64,000 bases of DNA from contig JADKAW010000007.1 of NCBI GenBank assembly GCA_016719055.1, positions 129,754 to 193,753 on the forward strand, written 5' to 3'. The notes below the pieces were generated by a model, which was given only the letters and a program-made list of their open reading frames with translations, did no database searches and was not told the origin of the DNA. The position numbers were made by a program, and so were the translations under genes. The DNA is from Candidatus Rhodoferax mariagerensis. Lineage in GTDB: Bacteria; Pseudomonadota; Gammaproteobacteria; Burkholderiales; Burkholderiaceae_C. Shown in pieces: positions 1 to 9,804 of the stretch (the first letter of the stretch is position 1; each line of letters begins with the position of its first letter).

Positions 1-1
1 T

Positions 2-1306
2 CGGCTAACCAAATCTCGTGATGCTATCGTTGCCGATTTTTCCGGCCTGACGCGCGATCGACATTATGGCAATTGCAGGCATGGCAAGCATGAGTTCATT
101 GTTGTTGACACCGGTGGCTTCGAACCTGATGCAGCCAGTGGCATCTATATGGAAATGGCGAAACAAACCCGGCAGGCTGTGGCTGAAGCAGATGTTGTTG
201 TATTTGTTGTCGATGCGCGAGCGGGCGTTTCCGCACAAGATCACGATATTGCAAACTATCTTCGTCGACTCGGCAAGCCCTGTATTTTGGTCGCTAACAA
301 AGCTGAAGGTATGCTTGAGGGTGTGCAATTGGTCGAGTTTTACGAATTGGGCCTGGGCAATGTTTACCCCGTTTCTGCGGCTCATGGCCAAGGCATTCGA
401 ACGCTGATTGATCTGGCGCTTGAGCCACTGAATTTGCATGACGATGAAAGTGAGCCCGATGCAGAGCCAGGCATTATCAAACTTGCGCTTGCTGGTCGCC
501 CCAATGTAGGTAAATCGACCCTCATCAATGTCTGGTTGGGTGAAGAACGACTGGTTGCATTTGACTTGCCAGGGACTACCCGTGACGCCATTTCCGTTCC
601 TTTTGAGCGCAATGGCCAAAAGTTTGAACTGATTGACACCGCCGGGCTGCGCCGCCGAGGCAAGGTATTTGAAGCCATTGAGAAATTCTCTGTCGTTAAG
701 ACCTTGCAAGCCATTGAATCCGCCCACGTGGTTCTTTTGTTGATCGATGCAACGCAGGGCGTGACAGATCAGGATGCCCACATTGCAGGCTACATTCTTG
801 AAAATGGCCGAGCCGTCGTGCTGGCCATCAATAAATGGGACGCTGTCGATGACTATCAGCGTGAATTGATCAAGCGCTCCATAGAAACCCGATTGGCTTT
901 TTTAAAGTTTGCCAACCTACACCTGATCTCTGCCCAGAAGCGGCAGGGCCTCGGTCCCCTCTGGACGTCAATTGCTCAGGCCTACAGGGCTGCAACATGC
1001 AAGATGTCAACGCCTATCCTGACGCGGTTGTTGCTTGAATCCGTTCAGTTCCAGAGTCCCAAACGATCTGGTATGTTTCGCCCCAAGTTGAGATATGCGC
1101 ATCAAGGCGGCATGAATCCTCCAGTGATCGTGATTCATGGGAACTCGTTGGAACATGTTACTGAGGCCTACAAACGTTTTCTTGAAGGGCGTTTTCGAAA
1201 AGAGTTTGATCTTGCCGGTACGCCCTTGCGGATCGAAATGAAGACTTCCAGTAACCCCTTCACAGAAAATCCAGCTGAATTTCCGACCCCGCTGGTTTCG
1301 GCCTAA
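2..1306 (+). CDS. der: GTPase Der (EngA), 5' end outside window
   Basis: Essential tandem-GTPase that acts in 50S ribosomal subunit maturation. The reading frame is open from base 2, so the true start and the first G1 loop lie upstream; roughly 20 residues appear to be missing. Visible are the DTGGF switch motif of the first G domain, a complete second G domain (GRPNVGKST, DTAGLRRRG, NKWD) and a C-terminal KH-like domain. It heads the run der-hfq-hflX; the hfq start lies 91 bp downstream. Identification is secure; only the N-terminus is unseen. Confidence 0.97.
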   Translation, partial: RLTKSRDAIVADFSGLTRDRHYGNCRHGKHEFIVVDTGGFEPDAASGIYMEMAKQTRQAVAEADVVVFVVDARAGVSAQDHDIANYLRRLGKPCILVANKAEGMLEGVQLVEFYELGLGNVYPVSAAHGQGIRTLIDLALEPLNLHDDESEPDAEPGIIKLALAGRPNVGKSTLINVWLGEERLVAFDLPGTTRDAISVPFERNGQKFELIDTAGLRRRGKVFEAIEKFSVVKTLQAIESAHVVLLLIDATQGVTDQDAHIAGYILENGRAVVLAINKWDAVDDYQRELIKRSIETRLAFLKFANLHLISAQKRQGLGPLWTSIAQAYRAATCKMSTPILTRLLLESVQFQSPKRSGMFRPKLRYAHQGGMNPPVIVIHGNSLEHVTEAYKRFLEGRFRKEFDLAGTPLRIEMKTSSNPFTENPAEFPTPLVSA

Positions 1307-1397
1307 ATAGTTGCGGGAATACAGCAGGGTAGAAAAATTTTCATGGCGTCTGTGGTATCGTGGCGGCTTCTTAATTTATCCGAACACGGAGAATATC

Positions 1398-1646
1398 GTG
1401 AGCAACAAAGGCCAACTATTACAAGATCCGTTCCTCAATACGCTGCGTAGGGAACATGTGCCAGTATCGATCTACCTTGTTAACGGTATCAAGTTGCAAG
1501 GTCAAATCGAATCTTTCGACCAGTATGTGGTGCTGTTGCGCAACACCGTTACCCAGATGGTTTACAAGCACGCGATATCAACGATCGTGCCGGGACGCGC
1601 TGTGAATTTCGCTGTTGGCGAGGGTGACGAACCTGCCGCAGCCTGA
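1398..1646 (+). CDS. hfq: RNA chaperone Hfq
   Basis: Sm-like hexameric RNA chaperone that pairs small RNAs with mRNAs. The GTG at 1398 is chosen because it gives the usual Hfq N-terminus (VSNKGQLLQDPFLNTLR) and follows a CGGAGAA ribosome binding site; a longer frame from 1311 has no family support. The 82 residues include the Sm1 region (LVNGIKLQGQIESFDQ) and the Sm2 motif YKHAIST. The tail is short and ends in alanines. Its 3' end overlaps hflX by 32 bp, so the two are probably translated as a unit. Confidence 0.97.
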   Translation: MSNKGQLLQDPFLNTLRREHVPVSIYLVNGIKLQGQIESFDQYVVLLRNTVTQMVYKHAISTIVPGRAVNFAVGEGDEPAAA

Positions 1647-2799
1647 CGTCAAACCTGCCCTCGCCTTGTTGGTGGGGGTCGATTTTGGACTTCCCCGATT
1701 TGATGAGACACTGCAAGAGCTCGGTTTGCTGGCGCAAACGGCTGGTCTCAGCCCTGTAGCACGAGTAACTTGTAAACGGCGCGCGCCAGATGCCGCGTTG
1801 TTCATTGGGAGCGGAAAAGCGGACGAGATCAAGCAGTTGGCGATTCAAATGAACGTTCAGGAGATTTTGTTTGATCAGAGCCTGAGTCCGGCTCAGCAGA
1901 GAAATCTTGAGCGCCACCTTGAACTGCCCGTGAATGATCGCACTTTGCTGATCCTGGAAATATTCGGCCAGCGAGCCCGAAGCCACGAGGGAAAGTTACA
2001 GGTCGAATTAGCTCGTCTGCAGTACCTCAGCACGCGTCTGGTCCGACGCTGGTCACACCTGGAGCGACAAAGCGGGGGGATCGGAATGCGTGGCGGACCC
2101 GGCGAAACTCAGATTGAACTGGATCGACGCATGATTGGTGACAGCATCAAACGCACCAAAGAAAGGCTGGTTAAAGTCAAGCGCCAACGGCAAACCCAAC
2201 GCCGCCAACGAGAGCGCCGCGATGCCTTCAACATATCGCTGGTGGGGTACACCAATGCGGGCAAGTCCACGCTGTTCAACGCGCTGGTCAAGGCACGTAC
2301 CTATGCCGCAGATCAATTGTTTGCCACGCTTGATACCACCACGCGCCAGCTGTATCTGGGCGATGTGGGTCGCGTGGTCTCTCTGTCCGACACGGTTGGA
2401 TTTGTCCGGGACCTGCCCCATGGCTTGATCGATGCATTTCAGGCCACACTCCAGGAGGCGGTTGATGCTGACCTGCTGCTGCATGTGGTTGATTTTTCCA
2501 GCGACAGCTATTTTGAACAAATTGAAGAAGTGCAGCGAGTACTGACAGAGATTGGCGCCGCCGACATTCCACAGGTGCTGGTCTTTAATAAACTTGATGC
2601 TGTCGCGCCTGATCGTTTGCCGACCCTGTTGCAAGATAGTTATGACCTGCATGGGCAACCCACGCCCAGGGTGTTTCTCAGTGCGCAGAAAGGCGACGGT
2701 GTGCCTTTGTTGCGCCAGTTGTTGAGCGACAGAATATTGTTACTAGCCGGGGCGTCTGCTATGCGTCATTTCCCTTTGATTCATGAGGATGGGCAATGA
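1615..2799 (+). CDS. hflX: GTPase HflX
   Basis: Ribosome-associated GTPase that splits stalled or stressed ribosomes. About 394 residues: an N-terminal HflX nucleotide-binding domain, a glycine-rich linker (SGGIGMRGGPGE), then a GTPase domain with G1 GYTNAGKST near residue 205, G3 DTVGF and G4 NKLD. The start is a TTG at 1615 inside the end of hfq; a GTG three codons later is equally possible. Gene order hfq-hflX-hflK-hflC is the conserved proteobacterial arrangement. Confidence 0.96.
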   Translation: MARVTNLPQPDVKPALALLVGVDFGLPRFDETLQELGLLAQTAGLSPVARVTCKRRAPDAALFIGSGKADEIKQLAIQMNVQEILFDQSLSPAQQRNLERHLELPVNDRTLLILEIFGQRARSHEGKLQVELARLQYLSTRLVRRWSHLERQSGGIGMRGGPGETQIELDRRMIGDSIKRTKERLVKVKRQRQTQRRQRERRDAFNISLVGYTNAGKSTLFNALVKARTYAADQLFATLDTTTRQLYLGDVGRVVSLSDTVGFVRDLPHGLIDAFQATLQEAVDADLLLHVVDFSSDSYFEQIEEVQRVLTEIGAADIPQVLVFNKLDAVAPDRLPTLLQDSYDLHGQPTPRVFLSAQKGDGVPLLRQLLSDRILLLAGASAMRHFPLIHEDGQ

Positions 2800-2838
2800 T
2801 TCGGCACAATCAGATTACGTTAGACATGAGTTGAATTG

Positions 2839-4212
2839 ATGAAACTTTTTTTACCCGCTTTTAGTTTGGCACTTCTGCCGGCCCGACTCAGAGGTATGTT
2901 CAACCTCAACGACCCCCGATGGGGTCGTTCCGACGACAAATCTTCAGATGGCAACAGCAACAACGCAGACAGGCCTGATGCCCCTGCGCCAGGACCAGCA
3001 CCTAAACCAGATAACGAACGTCGTCCCCGACAAGGACCCAATCAGGGGCCACCCGATTTGGACGAGCTGTGGCGTGATTTCAACCGCAAACTCGGCGGTC
3101 TTTTTGGAGGCATCAAGCCGGCAGGGCGCGGTGGCGGGTCAGGGGGCTCAGGTGGTTTTCAACCCGACATGAAAAATGCTGGCATTGGCGCGGGCTTGGT
3201 CGCCGCTGTGGCAATATTGATCTGGTTGGGCACCGGCTTTTTCATTGTCCAGGAAGGTCAGCAGGCGGTCATCACTCAATTTGGCAAATACAACTCCACC
3301 GTGGGTGCCGGCTTTAACTGGCGTTTGCCTTACCCCATTCAGCGTCATGAGTTGATTTTCGTGACCCAGATCCGCTCGGTTGACGTTGGGCGAGATGTGG
3401 TCATCAAGGCGACCGGTTTGCGTGAGTCGGCCATGCTCACTGAAGATGAAAATATTGTTGAAATCAAATTTGCTGTGCAATATCGACTTAGTGATGCGCG
3501 CGCGTTTTTGTTTGAAAGCAAAAATCCTGCAGATGCTGTGGTGCAGGCTGCTGAAACCGCCGTGCGCGAAGTGGTCGGCAAGATGCGCATGGACAGCGCC
3601 CTGTCGGATGAGCGCGACCAGATTGCACCCCGCGTCCGAGCGCTGATGCAAAAAATCCTGGATCGTTACAAAGTCGGCATCGAGGTTGTGGGTATCAATC
3701 TGCAGCAGGGGGGTGTGCGTCCTCCAGAGCAGGTGCAGGCGGCATTTGATGATGTTTTGAAGGCTGGCCAGGAGCGCGAGCGGGCTAAGAATGAGGCGCA
3801 AGCCTATGCCAACGATGTGATTCCACGTGCGGTGGGTGCTGCATCCAGGCTGAAAGAAGAAGCCGACGCCTACAAAGCCCGCATCGTGGCGCAAGCGCAA
3901 GGTGATTCGCAGCGGTTCAAGTCGGTGCTGGTGGAGTACCAGAAGGCACCCCAAGTCACTCGCGATCGAATGTACATCGATGCCATGCAGCAAATCTACA
4001 GCAACGTGACCAAAGTCATGGTGGACTCGCGACAGGGTTCCAACCTGCTTTACCTGCCGCTGGACAAAATTATCCAGTCTGCCGGGTCTGGAATCGATGA
4101 GGTCGCGCCTGTGCCTGCCATTGCAGCCAGCGCCGGCGGGTCGGCTGTTGCAGCGGCAGCAGACGCCCGCGCCCGAGATGCGACGCGTACTCGCAACCGT
4201 GAAACTCGTTAG
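2839..4212 (+). CDS. hflK: FtsH protease modulator HflK
   Basis: Inner-membrane SPFH/prohibitin protein that forms a complex with HflC and restrains the FtsH protease. A proline/glycine-rich cytoplasmic N-terminus is followed by one membrane helix (about residues 115-138), the SPFH domain and a coiled-coil C-terminus with an alanine-rich tail. ATG 2839 is used; an internal ATG at 2896 (MFNLNDPRWGR) matches the common HflK N-terminus and may be the real start. hflC follows after 8 bp, supporting one operon. Confidence 0.94.
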   Translation: MKLFLPAFSLALLPARLRGMFNLNDPRWGRSDDKSSDGNSNNADRPDAPAPGPAPKPDNERRPRQGPNQGPPDLDELWRDFNRKLGGLFGGIKPAGRGGGSGGSGGFQPDMKNAGIGAGLVAAVAILIWLGTGFFIVQEGQQAVITQFGKYNSTVGAGFNWRLPYPIQRHELIFVTQIRSVDVGRDVVIKATGLRESAMLTEDENIVEIKFAVQYRLSDARAFLFESKNPADAVVQAAETAVREVVGKMRMDSALSDERDQIAPRVRALMQKILDRYKVGIEVVGINLQQGGVRPPEQVQAAFDDVLKAGQERERAKNEAQAYANDVIPRAVGAASRLKEEADAYKARIVAQAQGDSQRFKSVLVEYQKAPQVTRDRMYIDAMQQIYSNVTKVMVDSRQGSNLLYLPLDKIIQSAGSGIDEVAPVPAIAASAGGSAVAAAADARARDATRTRNRETR

Positions 4213-4220
4213 GATCTCTT

Positions 4221-5126
4221 ATGAATCGGCTAGGTTTTATTCTTTCAAGCATCGTTTTCGCGTTGGCAGTTGCCAGTTCAACCTTGTTTGTGGTTGACCA
4301 ACGTCAATTTGGCGTTGTTTTTGCGCTCGGTCAAATCAAGGACGTGATTACCGAACCCGGCTTGAACTTCAAACTGCCTCCACCGTTTCAGAATGTGTCT
4401 TACATTGACAAACGTTTGCTGACTTTGGACAGCACCGACAACGAGCCCGTTCTGACTGCTGAAAAGCAGCGGGTGGTGATTGACTGGTATGTACGTTGGC
4501 GCATTTCTGAGCCCACCGAGTACATTCGCAATGTTGGTACCACCGAAGCTGCCGGTGCCAGCCAGCTCAACCGTGTGGTGCGCAATGCCTTCCAGGAAGA
4601 AATCAACAAGCGAACCGTCAAGGAATTGTTGTCGGTCAAACGCGAAGCCTTGATGCAGGACGTCAAAGACGAGGTGTTGAGTCAGGTGCGTGGTGCCAAG
4701 CCCTGGGGTGTGGATGTGATTGATGTGCGCATCACCCGGGTTGACTATGTGGATGCCATTACCGAATCGGTTTACCGCCGCATGGAGGCGGAGCGCAAGC
4801 GCGTTGCCAACGAGTTGCGGTCAACCGGCGCTGCCGAAGGCGAAAAAATTCGTGCCGATGCCGACCGCCAGCGCGAAGTCACCATTGCCAATGCTTACCG
4901 TGACGCTCAAAAAATCAAGGGCGAGGGAGATGCCGAAGCGGCCCGGCTTTATTCTGATGCCTTTGGTCGGGACCCCCAATTTGCGCAGTTTTACCGAAGT
5001 CTGGATGCCTACAAGGTCAGTTTTTCGAAGAAAAGCGATGTTATGGTGATGGACCCAGCCAGCTCCGAGTTTTTCAAGGCGCTGCGTGGCGCGGTACCGG
5101 CCTCGCCGGCCAGCGTAAAAAAATAA
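4221..5126 (+). CDS. hflC: FtsH protease modulator HflC
   Basis: Partner of HflK in the HflKC complex. A signal-anchor helix (residues about 5-24) is followed by an SPFH domain (VVDQRQFGVVFALGQ onwards) and a helical region rich in Glu/Arg/Ala; about 301 residues, the usual length. It starts 8 bp after hflK and is followed within 12 bp by a DUF2065 gene, the conserved order in Betaproteobacteria. Confidence 0.97.
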   Translation: MNRLGFILSSIVFALAVASSTLFVVDQRQFGVVFALGQIKDVITEPGLNFKLPPPFQNVSYIDKRLLTLDSTDNEPVLTAEKQRVVIDWYVRWRISEPTEYIRNVGTTEAAGASQLNRVVRNAFQEEINKRTVKELLSVKREALMQDVKDEVLSQVRGAKPWGVDVIDVRITRVDYVDAITESVYRRMEAERKRVANELRSTGAAEGEKIRADADRQREVTIANAYRDAQKIKGEGDAEAARLYSDAFGRDPQFAQFYRSLDAYKVSFSKKSDVMVMDPASSEFFKALRGAVPASPASVKK

Positions 5127-5138
5127 TCGGATTGCGGT

Positions 5139-5327
5139 TTGGACAGCTCGACGTTTTGGCTGGCGATGGCACTGGTTTTGATTGTTGAAGGCTTTATGCC
5201 CTTTGTGTCTCCCGCAACGTGGCGCAAAACCTTTCTGCAAGTGCTTCAACTCAGCGACGGGCAACTGCGCTTTTTCGGACTGTGCAGTTTGATGGCAGGG
5301 GTTGCGCTGATTTGGTGGTTGGCGTGA
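5139..5327 (+). CDS. DUF2065 family small membrane protein
   Basis: A 62-residue protein that is almost entirely two hydrophobic helices (about residues 6-25 and 43-61) with a short polar turn. This size and the position directly after hflC are typical of the DUF2065 family, whose function is not established. It starts with TTG 12 bp after the hflC stop and ends 58 bp before hisZ, so it is most likely cotranscribed with both. Confidence 0.88.
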   Translation: MDSSTFWLAMALVLIVEGFMPFVSPATWRKTFLQVLQLSDGQLRFFGLCSLMAGVALIWWLA

Positions 5328-5385
5328 CAGAAACTGTGGGTTTCGCCCGGTAAAATCACGTTTTTAACAGCCTCCCAAAAATCAC

Positions 5386-6534
5386 ATGTCTGCTTGGGTC
5401 CTGCCGGATCACATTGCCGATGTTTTGCCGTCTGAAGCGCGGCACATCGAAGAATTGCGTCGAGACCTGCTGAACACAGCGCGTTGTTATGGCTATGAGT
5501 TGGTCATGCCCCCGCTTTTGGAGCATCTTGAATCCTTGTTGACAGGTGCTGGCGAGGCGCTGAACTTACAGACCTTCAAACTGGTCGATCAACTATCAGG
5601 TCGCATGCTGGGTCTTCGCGCTGACAGCACGCCACAGGTAGCCCGAATTGACGCTCATCTGCTCAACCGCAGCGGCGTCACCCGCCTGTGTTACTGCGGG
5701 CCGGTGCTGCACACCCGCCCCGGGGCACCCCAGGCCAGCCGTGAACCCTTGCAGTTGGGGGCTGAAATATATGGCCATGCGGGTCTGGAAGCTGACATCG
5801 AGGTCCTGACCCTGGCGCTGGATTGCCTGAAAGCGGCCAAGGTTCAGTCCCCCAGCGTCGACCTGGCCGATGCCCGTTTGGTCAAGGCCATGCTCTCGGG
5901 TGTTTCTGTAAAGCCCGCTCAACTGGCAGCGCTGTATGCCGCGCTGGCGGCCAAAGACAGTCCCGAGTTGATGACACTCACGCGTGATCTGCCTGACCAG
6001 GTGCGTCAGGGGCTTTTGGCATTGGTGCAGCTGTATGGCGATGAATCGGTCCTGATTGAGGCTGAAAAGGTACTCCAGCCCTTGCCAGCTGTGCGCCAGG
6101 CACTACAAAATTTAAAGCAATTGATCAGCCATTTGCCGGGTGTGCATGTCACCTTTGACTTGGCTGACCTGCGTGGATATGCCTATTACACCGGGGCGCG
6201 ATTTGCCATCTATGCGCCAGCTGGTAGCGATGCGCTGGCGCGTGGTGGCCGTTATGACGAGGTCGGCGCGGTGTTTGGCCGCAATCGGCCAGCGGCTGGG
6301 TTCAGCCTGGACCTCAAGGCCTTGGTGGCAGCCGTCAACCCTCGGGCTCTGCAAGCCGCGATCCGGGCACCGTGGCGCAAGGACGCAAGGCTGTCAGGTG
6401 CGATTTCTGTCTTGCGCGCGCGCGGCGAAGTGGTTACCTGCGTACTGCCGGGCCATGAAAGCGAAGTTGATGAATTCCATTGCGACCGCGAACTGATTGA
6501 AGTTGCCGGGCAGTGGGTTGTACAAGCCATCTGA
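5386..6534 (+). CDS. hisZ: ATP phosphoribosyltransferase regulatory subunit HisZ
   Basis: HisRS-like regulatory subunit that pairs with the short form of HisG in the first step of histidine synthesis. The 382 residues cover the class II aminoacyl-tRNA-synthetase-like core (LRADSTPQVARIDAH resembles motif 2; GRYDEVG is the HisRS-type GGRYD segment) without the anticodon-binding domain that true HisRS carries. hisG is not in this window, and the context here is purA, as in other Burkholderiales. Confidence 0.95.
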   Translation: MSAWVLPDHIADVLPSEARHIEELRRDLLNTARCYGYELVMPPLLEHLESLLTGAGEALNLQTFKLVDQLSGRMLGLRADSTPQVARIDAHLLNRSGVTRLCYCGPVLHTRPGAPQASREPLQLGAEIYGHAGLEADIEVLTLALDCLKAAKVQSPSVDLADARLVKAMLSGVSVKPAQLAALYAALAAKDSPELMTLTRDLPDQVRQGLLALVQLYGDESVLIEAEKVLQPLPAVRQALQNLKQLISHLPGVHVTFDLADLRGYAYYTGARFAIYAPAGSDALARGGRYDEVGAVFGRNRPAAGFSLDLKALVAAVNPRALQAAIRAPWRKDARLSGAISVLRARGEVVTCVLPGHESEVDEFHCDRELIEVAGQWVVQAI

Positions 6535-6554
6535 TTTTTTACAAGCGAAACATA

Positions 6555-7931
6555 ATGACTGCGATCAAAGGACGAAATGTGGTTGTCGTTGGCACTCAAT
6601 GGGGCGACGAGGGCAAAGGCAAGCTGGTTGATTGGCTCACCGAGAGCGCTCAAGGCGTGGTACGCTTTCAAGGCGGCCACAACGCGGGTCATACCCTGGT
6701 GATCAACGGCGTCAAGACCGCTCTGCACCTGATTCCCAGCGGCATCATGCGCTCGGGTGTCAAGTGTTACATCGGCAATGGTGTGGTGCTGTCAGCCGCC
6801 AAGCTGTTTGACGAAATCGCTGGCCTGGAAAAGGTCGGCGTTGAGCTGCGCTCGCGCCTGCGCGTCAGCGAGGCCTGCCCATTGATCCTGCCATTTCACG
6901 CCGCACTTGACGTGGCACGCGAAGCCGCCCGCGAGCAGGGCGGTAGTGAAAAAATAGGCACCACTGGCCGTGGCATTGGCCCAGCCTACGAAGACAAGAT
7001 TGCCCGACGCGCCCTGCGGGTGCAAGACCTCAAGTTTCCCGAGCGTTTTGCCAATAAACTGCGGGATTTGCTGAGCCTGCATAACCATGTGCTCACCACC
7101 TACCTCGGTTCCAGGTCATTTGACTTTGGCACAACGCTGGCACCTTACATGAAAGACGGCGAGGTGCAGTTCCAACCCGTTTTCGATGAGGCGATGCGCC
7201 ATGCCGAACTGCTCAAGCCCATGATGGCAGACGTGTCGCGTGAGCTCAATGACGCACACCTTAAGGGCGAAAACCTGCTGTTCGAAGGGGCACAGGGCAC
7301 GCTGCTGGATGTGGACCACGGCACTTATCCGTTTGTCACGTCGAGCAACTGCGTGGCCGGCAATGCAGCAGCTGGTGCCGGGGTTGGCCCGGGCTTGCTG
7401 CACTATGTGCTGGGCATCACCAAAGCTTATTGCACCCGCGTGGGTGGCGGCCCATTCCCCACCGAACTCGACTGGGAAGTGCCCGGCACCCCCGGTTACC
7501 ATATGAGTACGGTGGGTGCTGAAAAAGGCGTGACCACTGGGCGCAGCCGCCGTTGTGGCTGGTTTGACGCCGCCTTGCTCAAGCGTTCAGCCCAGGTCAA
7601 CGGCCTGACTGGCCTGTGCATTACCAAGCTCGACGTGCTCGATGGCCTGAAAGAGCTGTTGCTGTGCACCGGTTATGAGCTCGATGGTGAGCAGACGGAC
7701 ATTTTGCCGATGGGCGCTGACGACATTGCCCGTTGCAAGCCGGTTTATGAAACCTTGGAGGGCTGGAGCGACAGCACCGTAGGAGTGACACAGTACGACA
7801 TGCTGCCCACCGCAGCCCGGCTGTACCTGCAGCGTATTGAACAAGTCACGGGCGTGCCCATCCACATCGTGTCCACCAGCCCGGACCGTGAGCACACCAT
7901 CATGATGCGCCATCCGTATCTGGCCGATTGA
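6555..7931 (+). CDS. purA: adenylosuccinate synthetase
   Basis: Catalyses GTP-dependent condensation of IMP and aspartate, the first committed step to AMP. The ATG at 6555 gives the canonical start MTAIKGRNVVVVGTQWGDEG with the GDEGKGK P-loop and the GGHNAGHT segment; the frame is open further upstream but that would overlap hisZ. The product has 458 residues, slightly longer than the E. coli enzyme, mostly by a C-terminal internal stretch. It is 20 bp after hisZ and 74 bp before a phosphoribosyltransferase gene. Confidence 0.98.
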   Translation: MTAIKGRNVVVVGTQWGDEGKGKLVDWLTESAQGVVRFQGGHNAGHTLVINGVKTALHLIPSGIMRSGVKCYIGNGVVLSAAKLFDEIAGLEKVGVELRSRLRVSEACPLILPFHAALDVAREAAREQGGSEKIGTTGRGIGPAYEDKIARRALRVQDLKFPERFANKLRDLLSLHNHVLTTYLGSRSFDFGTTLAPYMKDGEVQFQPVFDEAMRHAELLKPMMADVSRELNDAHLKGENLLFEGAQGTLLDVDHGTYPFVTSSNCVAGNAAAGAGVGPGLLHYVLGITKAYCTRVGGGPFPTELDWEVPGTPGYHMSTVGAEKGVTTGRSRRCGWFDAALLKRSAQVNGLTGLCITKLDVLDGLKELLLCTGYELDGEQTDILPMGADDIARCKPVYETLEGWSDSTVGVTQYDMLPTAARLYLQRIEQVTGVPIHIVSTSPDREHTIMMRHPYLAD

Positions 7932-8005
7932 ATACTTTTTATGTCAAACTGACCTCTAGCCCCCGTCCTTATTGCACAGACAGCTATTTATTCAGGAGTA
8001 AATTC

Positions 8006-8530
8006 ATGTTGACAGAAGATGGCAAACACCTGTACGTAAGCTACGACGAGTACCACAATCTGATTGAAAAGCTTGCCATCAAGGTGTTTCAGTCGGGCTG
8101 GCAGTTTGACACCATTTTGTGTTTGGCACGGGGTGGTATGCGCCCCGGCGACATCCTGTCACGTGTGTTTGACAAGCCACTGGCCATCATGTCAACCAGC
8201 TCGTACCGGTCAGAAGCCGGCACGGTCCAGGGCCAGCTCGACATCGCCCACTACATCACCACCCCCAAAGGTCAAATTGCAGGCAAAGTGCTGTTGGTGG
8301 ACGACCTGGCTGATTCTGGTCACACCCTCGCTGCGGTGATCCAGCAGCTCAAGACCAACTACAAACCGATTGTTGAATTGCGCAGCGCGGTGATTTGGAC
8401 CAAGGCACTGTCTACTTTTTCACCCGACTACTGCGTCGATTTTCTGCCGACCAACCCGTGGATTCACCAGCCGTTTGAGGGTTATGACAGCATGAAACCC
8501 GAGCAGCTCATTCAAAAATGGAGCGTTTGA
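8006..8530 (+). CDS. purine-type phosphoribosyltransferase
   Basis: A 174-residue type I phosphoribosyltransferase. The PRPP-binding loop VLLVDDLADSGHT is intact, and CLARGGMRPGDILSR near residue 50 matches the hypoxanthine/xanthine-guanine transferase group. The start ATG 8006 is preceded by CAGGAGTAAA; an upstream in-frame extension reaching into purA is ignored. Cotranscription with purA is likely and suggests a purine-salvage role. The exact base specificity cannot be read from the sequence. Confidence 0.9.
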   Translation: MLTEDGKHLYVSYDEYHNLIEKLAIKVFQSGWQFDTILCLARGGMRPGDILSRVFDKPLAIMSTSSYRSEAGTVQGQLDIAHYITTPKGQIAGKVLLVDDLADSGHTLAAVIQQLKTNYKPIVELRSAVIWTKALSTFSPDYCVDFLPTNPWIHQPFEGYDSMKPEQLIQKWSV

Positions 8531-8555
8531 CCCCACACATCCGGGAAACATCCAG

Positions 8556-9761
8556 ATGACCGATCACAGCACGTTTCTGATTCACCACCCCTACAGCCCG
8601 CCTGCTGGCTTTGCGGCACCGCAGCCTGGCGTTTTCAAGGCGTCAACGGTGTTTTTCCCCAACGTGGCTGCCATGCGACAATTTGAATGGAAGGACAAGA
8701 CTGCCTACACCTACGGCCTTCACGGCACGCCCACCACCTACACGCTCGAAGAGCGCTTGTGTGCTCTGGAAGGTGGCGCGCAGTGTCTGCTGGTGCCCAG
8801 TGGCCTGGCGGCGATTGCCACGGTGTCGCTGGCTTTGCTCAAAGCGGGTGATGAAGTCCTGATTCCTGACAATGCTTACGGCCCCAACAAGGTGCTCGCA
8901 GAAGGCGAGTTGGCGCGATGGGGCATCAGCCACCGGTTTTATGACGCCATGCAGCCTGCGGATCTGACTGCCAAGATCGGTCAAAACACCCGCCTGGTCT
9001 GGCTGGAGGCGGCTGGCTCGGTCACTCTGGAGTTTCCTGACCTAGTGCAGCAGGTTGCCATTTGCAAGGCCGCCGGTGTGCTGTGTGCCTTGGACAACAC
9101 CTGGGGTGCGGGCCTGGCTTTTGCGCCGTTTGATTTGCACCCCGGTGCGTCACCCGCGTTGTCAGTTGATGTATCCATCCATGCCCTGACCAAGTATCCA
9201 AGCGGCGGCGGCGATGTGCTGATGGGCAGCGTCGTTACCCGTGATGCAGCGCTGCACATGCAACTCAAGCTGTGCCACATGCGCCTGGGTTTGGGGGTTG
9301 CCGCCAACGACGCCGAGGCGGTGTTACGGGGCTTGCCCAGCCTGGCCCTACGCTACAAGGCGCACGATGACACCACCCGCGCGCTGGCCCAATGGAGCTT
9401 GACACGTCCTGAATTCGCCCAAGTGTTACACCCGGCCTTGCCCGGCTCTGCGGGTCATCGGCACTGGCAGCACCTGTGTCACCAAGGGTCAGGTGGTGCG
9501 GCCGGGCTTTTCAGCGTGATCTTCAAACCCTGCTACAGCCAGCTTCAGGTAGATCAGTTTTGCGATGCGCTTGAGCTCTTCAAGATCGGCTACAGCTGGG
9601 GCGGCCCGATCAGCCTGGTAATGCCCTACGAACTTGCTCGCATGCGCCCAACGTGGCCGTCTCACCTGAAGGCGGGCACCTTGGTGCGGTTTTCGATTGG
9701 GTTGGAAGCCGTGACTGACTTGCAGAAAGACCTGGCGCAAGCCTTGAAGCAACTGGTTTGA
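8556..9761 (+). CDS. metC: cystathionine beta-lyase (PLP enzyme)
   Basis: Cys/Met-metabolism PLP enzyme that would cleave cystathionine to homocysteine, pyruvate and ammonia. The 401-residue protein carries the AYTYGLHGTPT segment, LVPSGLAAI and the PLP lysine in SIHALTKYPSGGGD near residue 213. It sits 25 bp after the phosphoribosyltransferase gene. Members of this family (lyase, gamma-synthase, methionine gamma-lyase) are hard to separate by eye; the beta-lyase call rests on overall similarity to proteobacterial MetC. Confidence 0.88.
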   Translation: MTDHSTFLIHHPYSPPAGFAAPQPGVFKASTVFFPNVAAMRQFEWKDKTAYTYGLHGTPTTYTLEERLCALEGGAQCLLVPSGLAAIATVSLALLKAGDEVLIPDNAYGPNKVLAEGELARWGISHRFYDAMQPADLTAKIGQNTRLVWLEAAGSVTLEFPDLVQQVAICKAAGVLCALDNTWGAGLAFAPFDLHPGASPALSVDVSIHALTKYPSGGGDVLMGSVVTRDAALHMQLKLCHMRLGLGVAANDAEAVLRGLPSLALRYKAHDDTTRALAQWSLTRPEFAQVLHPALPGSAGHRHWQHLCHQGSGGAAGLFSVIFKPCYSQLQVDQFCDALELFKIGYSWGGPISLVMPYELARMRPTWPSHLKAGTLVRFSIGLEAVTDLQKDLAQALKQLV

Positions 9762-9804
9762 GCCAGCAGCTAAAATCAGTCTCAAACAACATTGAAAGAC
9801 TACA

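Noticed and set aside
1311..1397. N-terminal extension of Hfq
   Set aside because: Hfq is strongly conserved and starts at the GTG 1398, which has a ribosome binding site.
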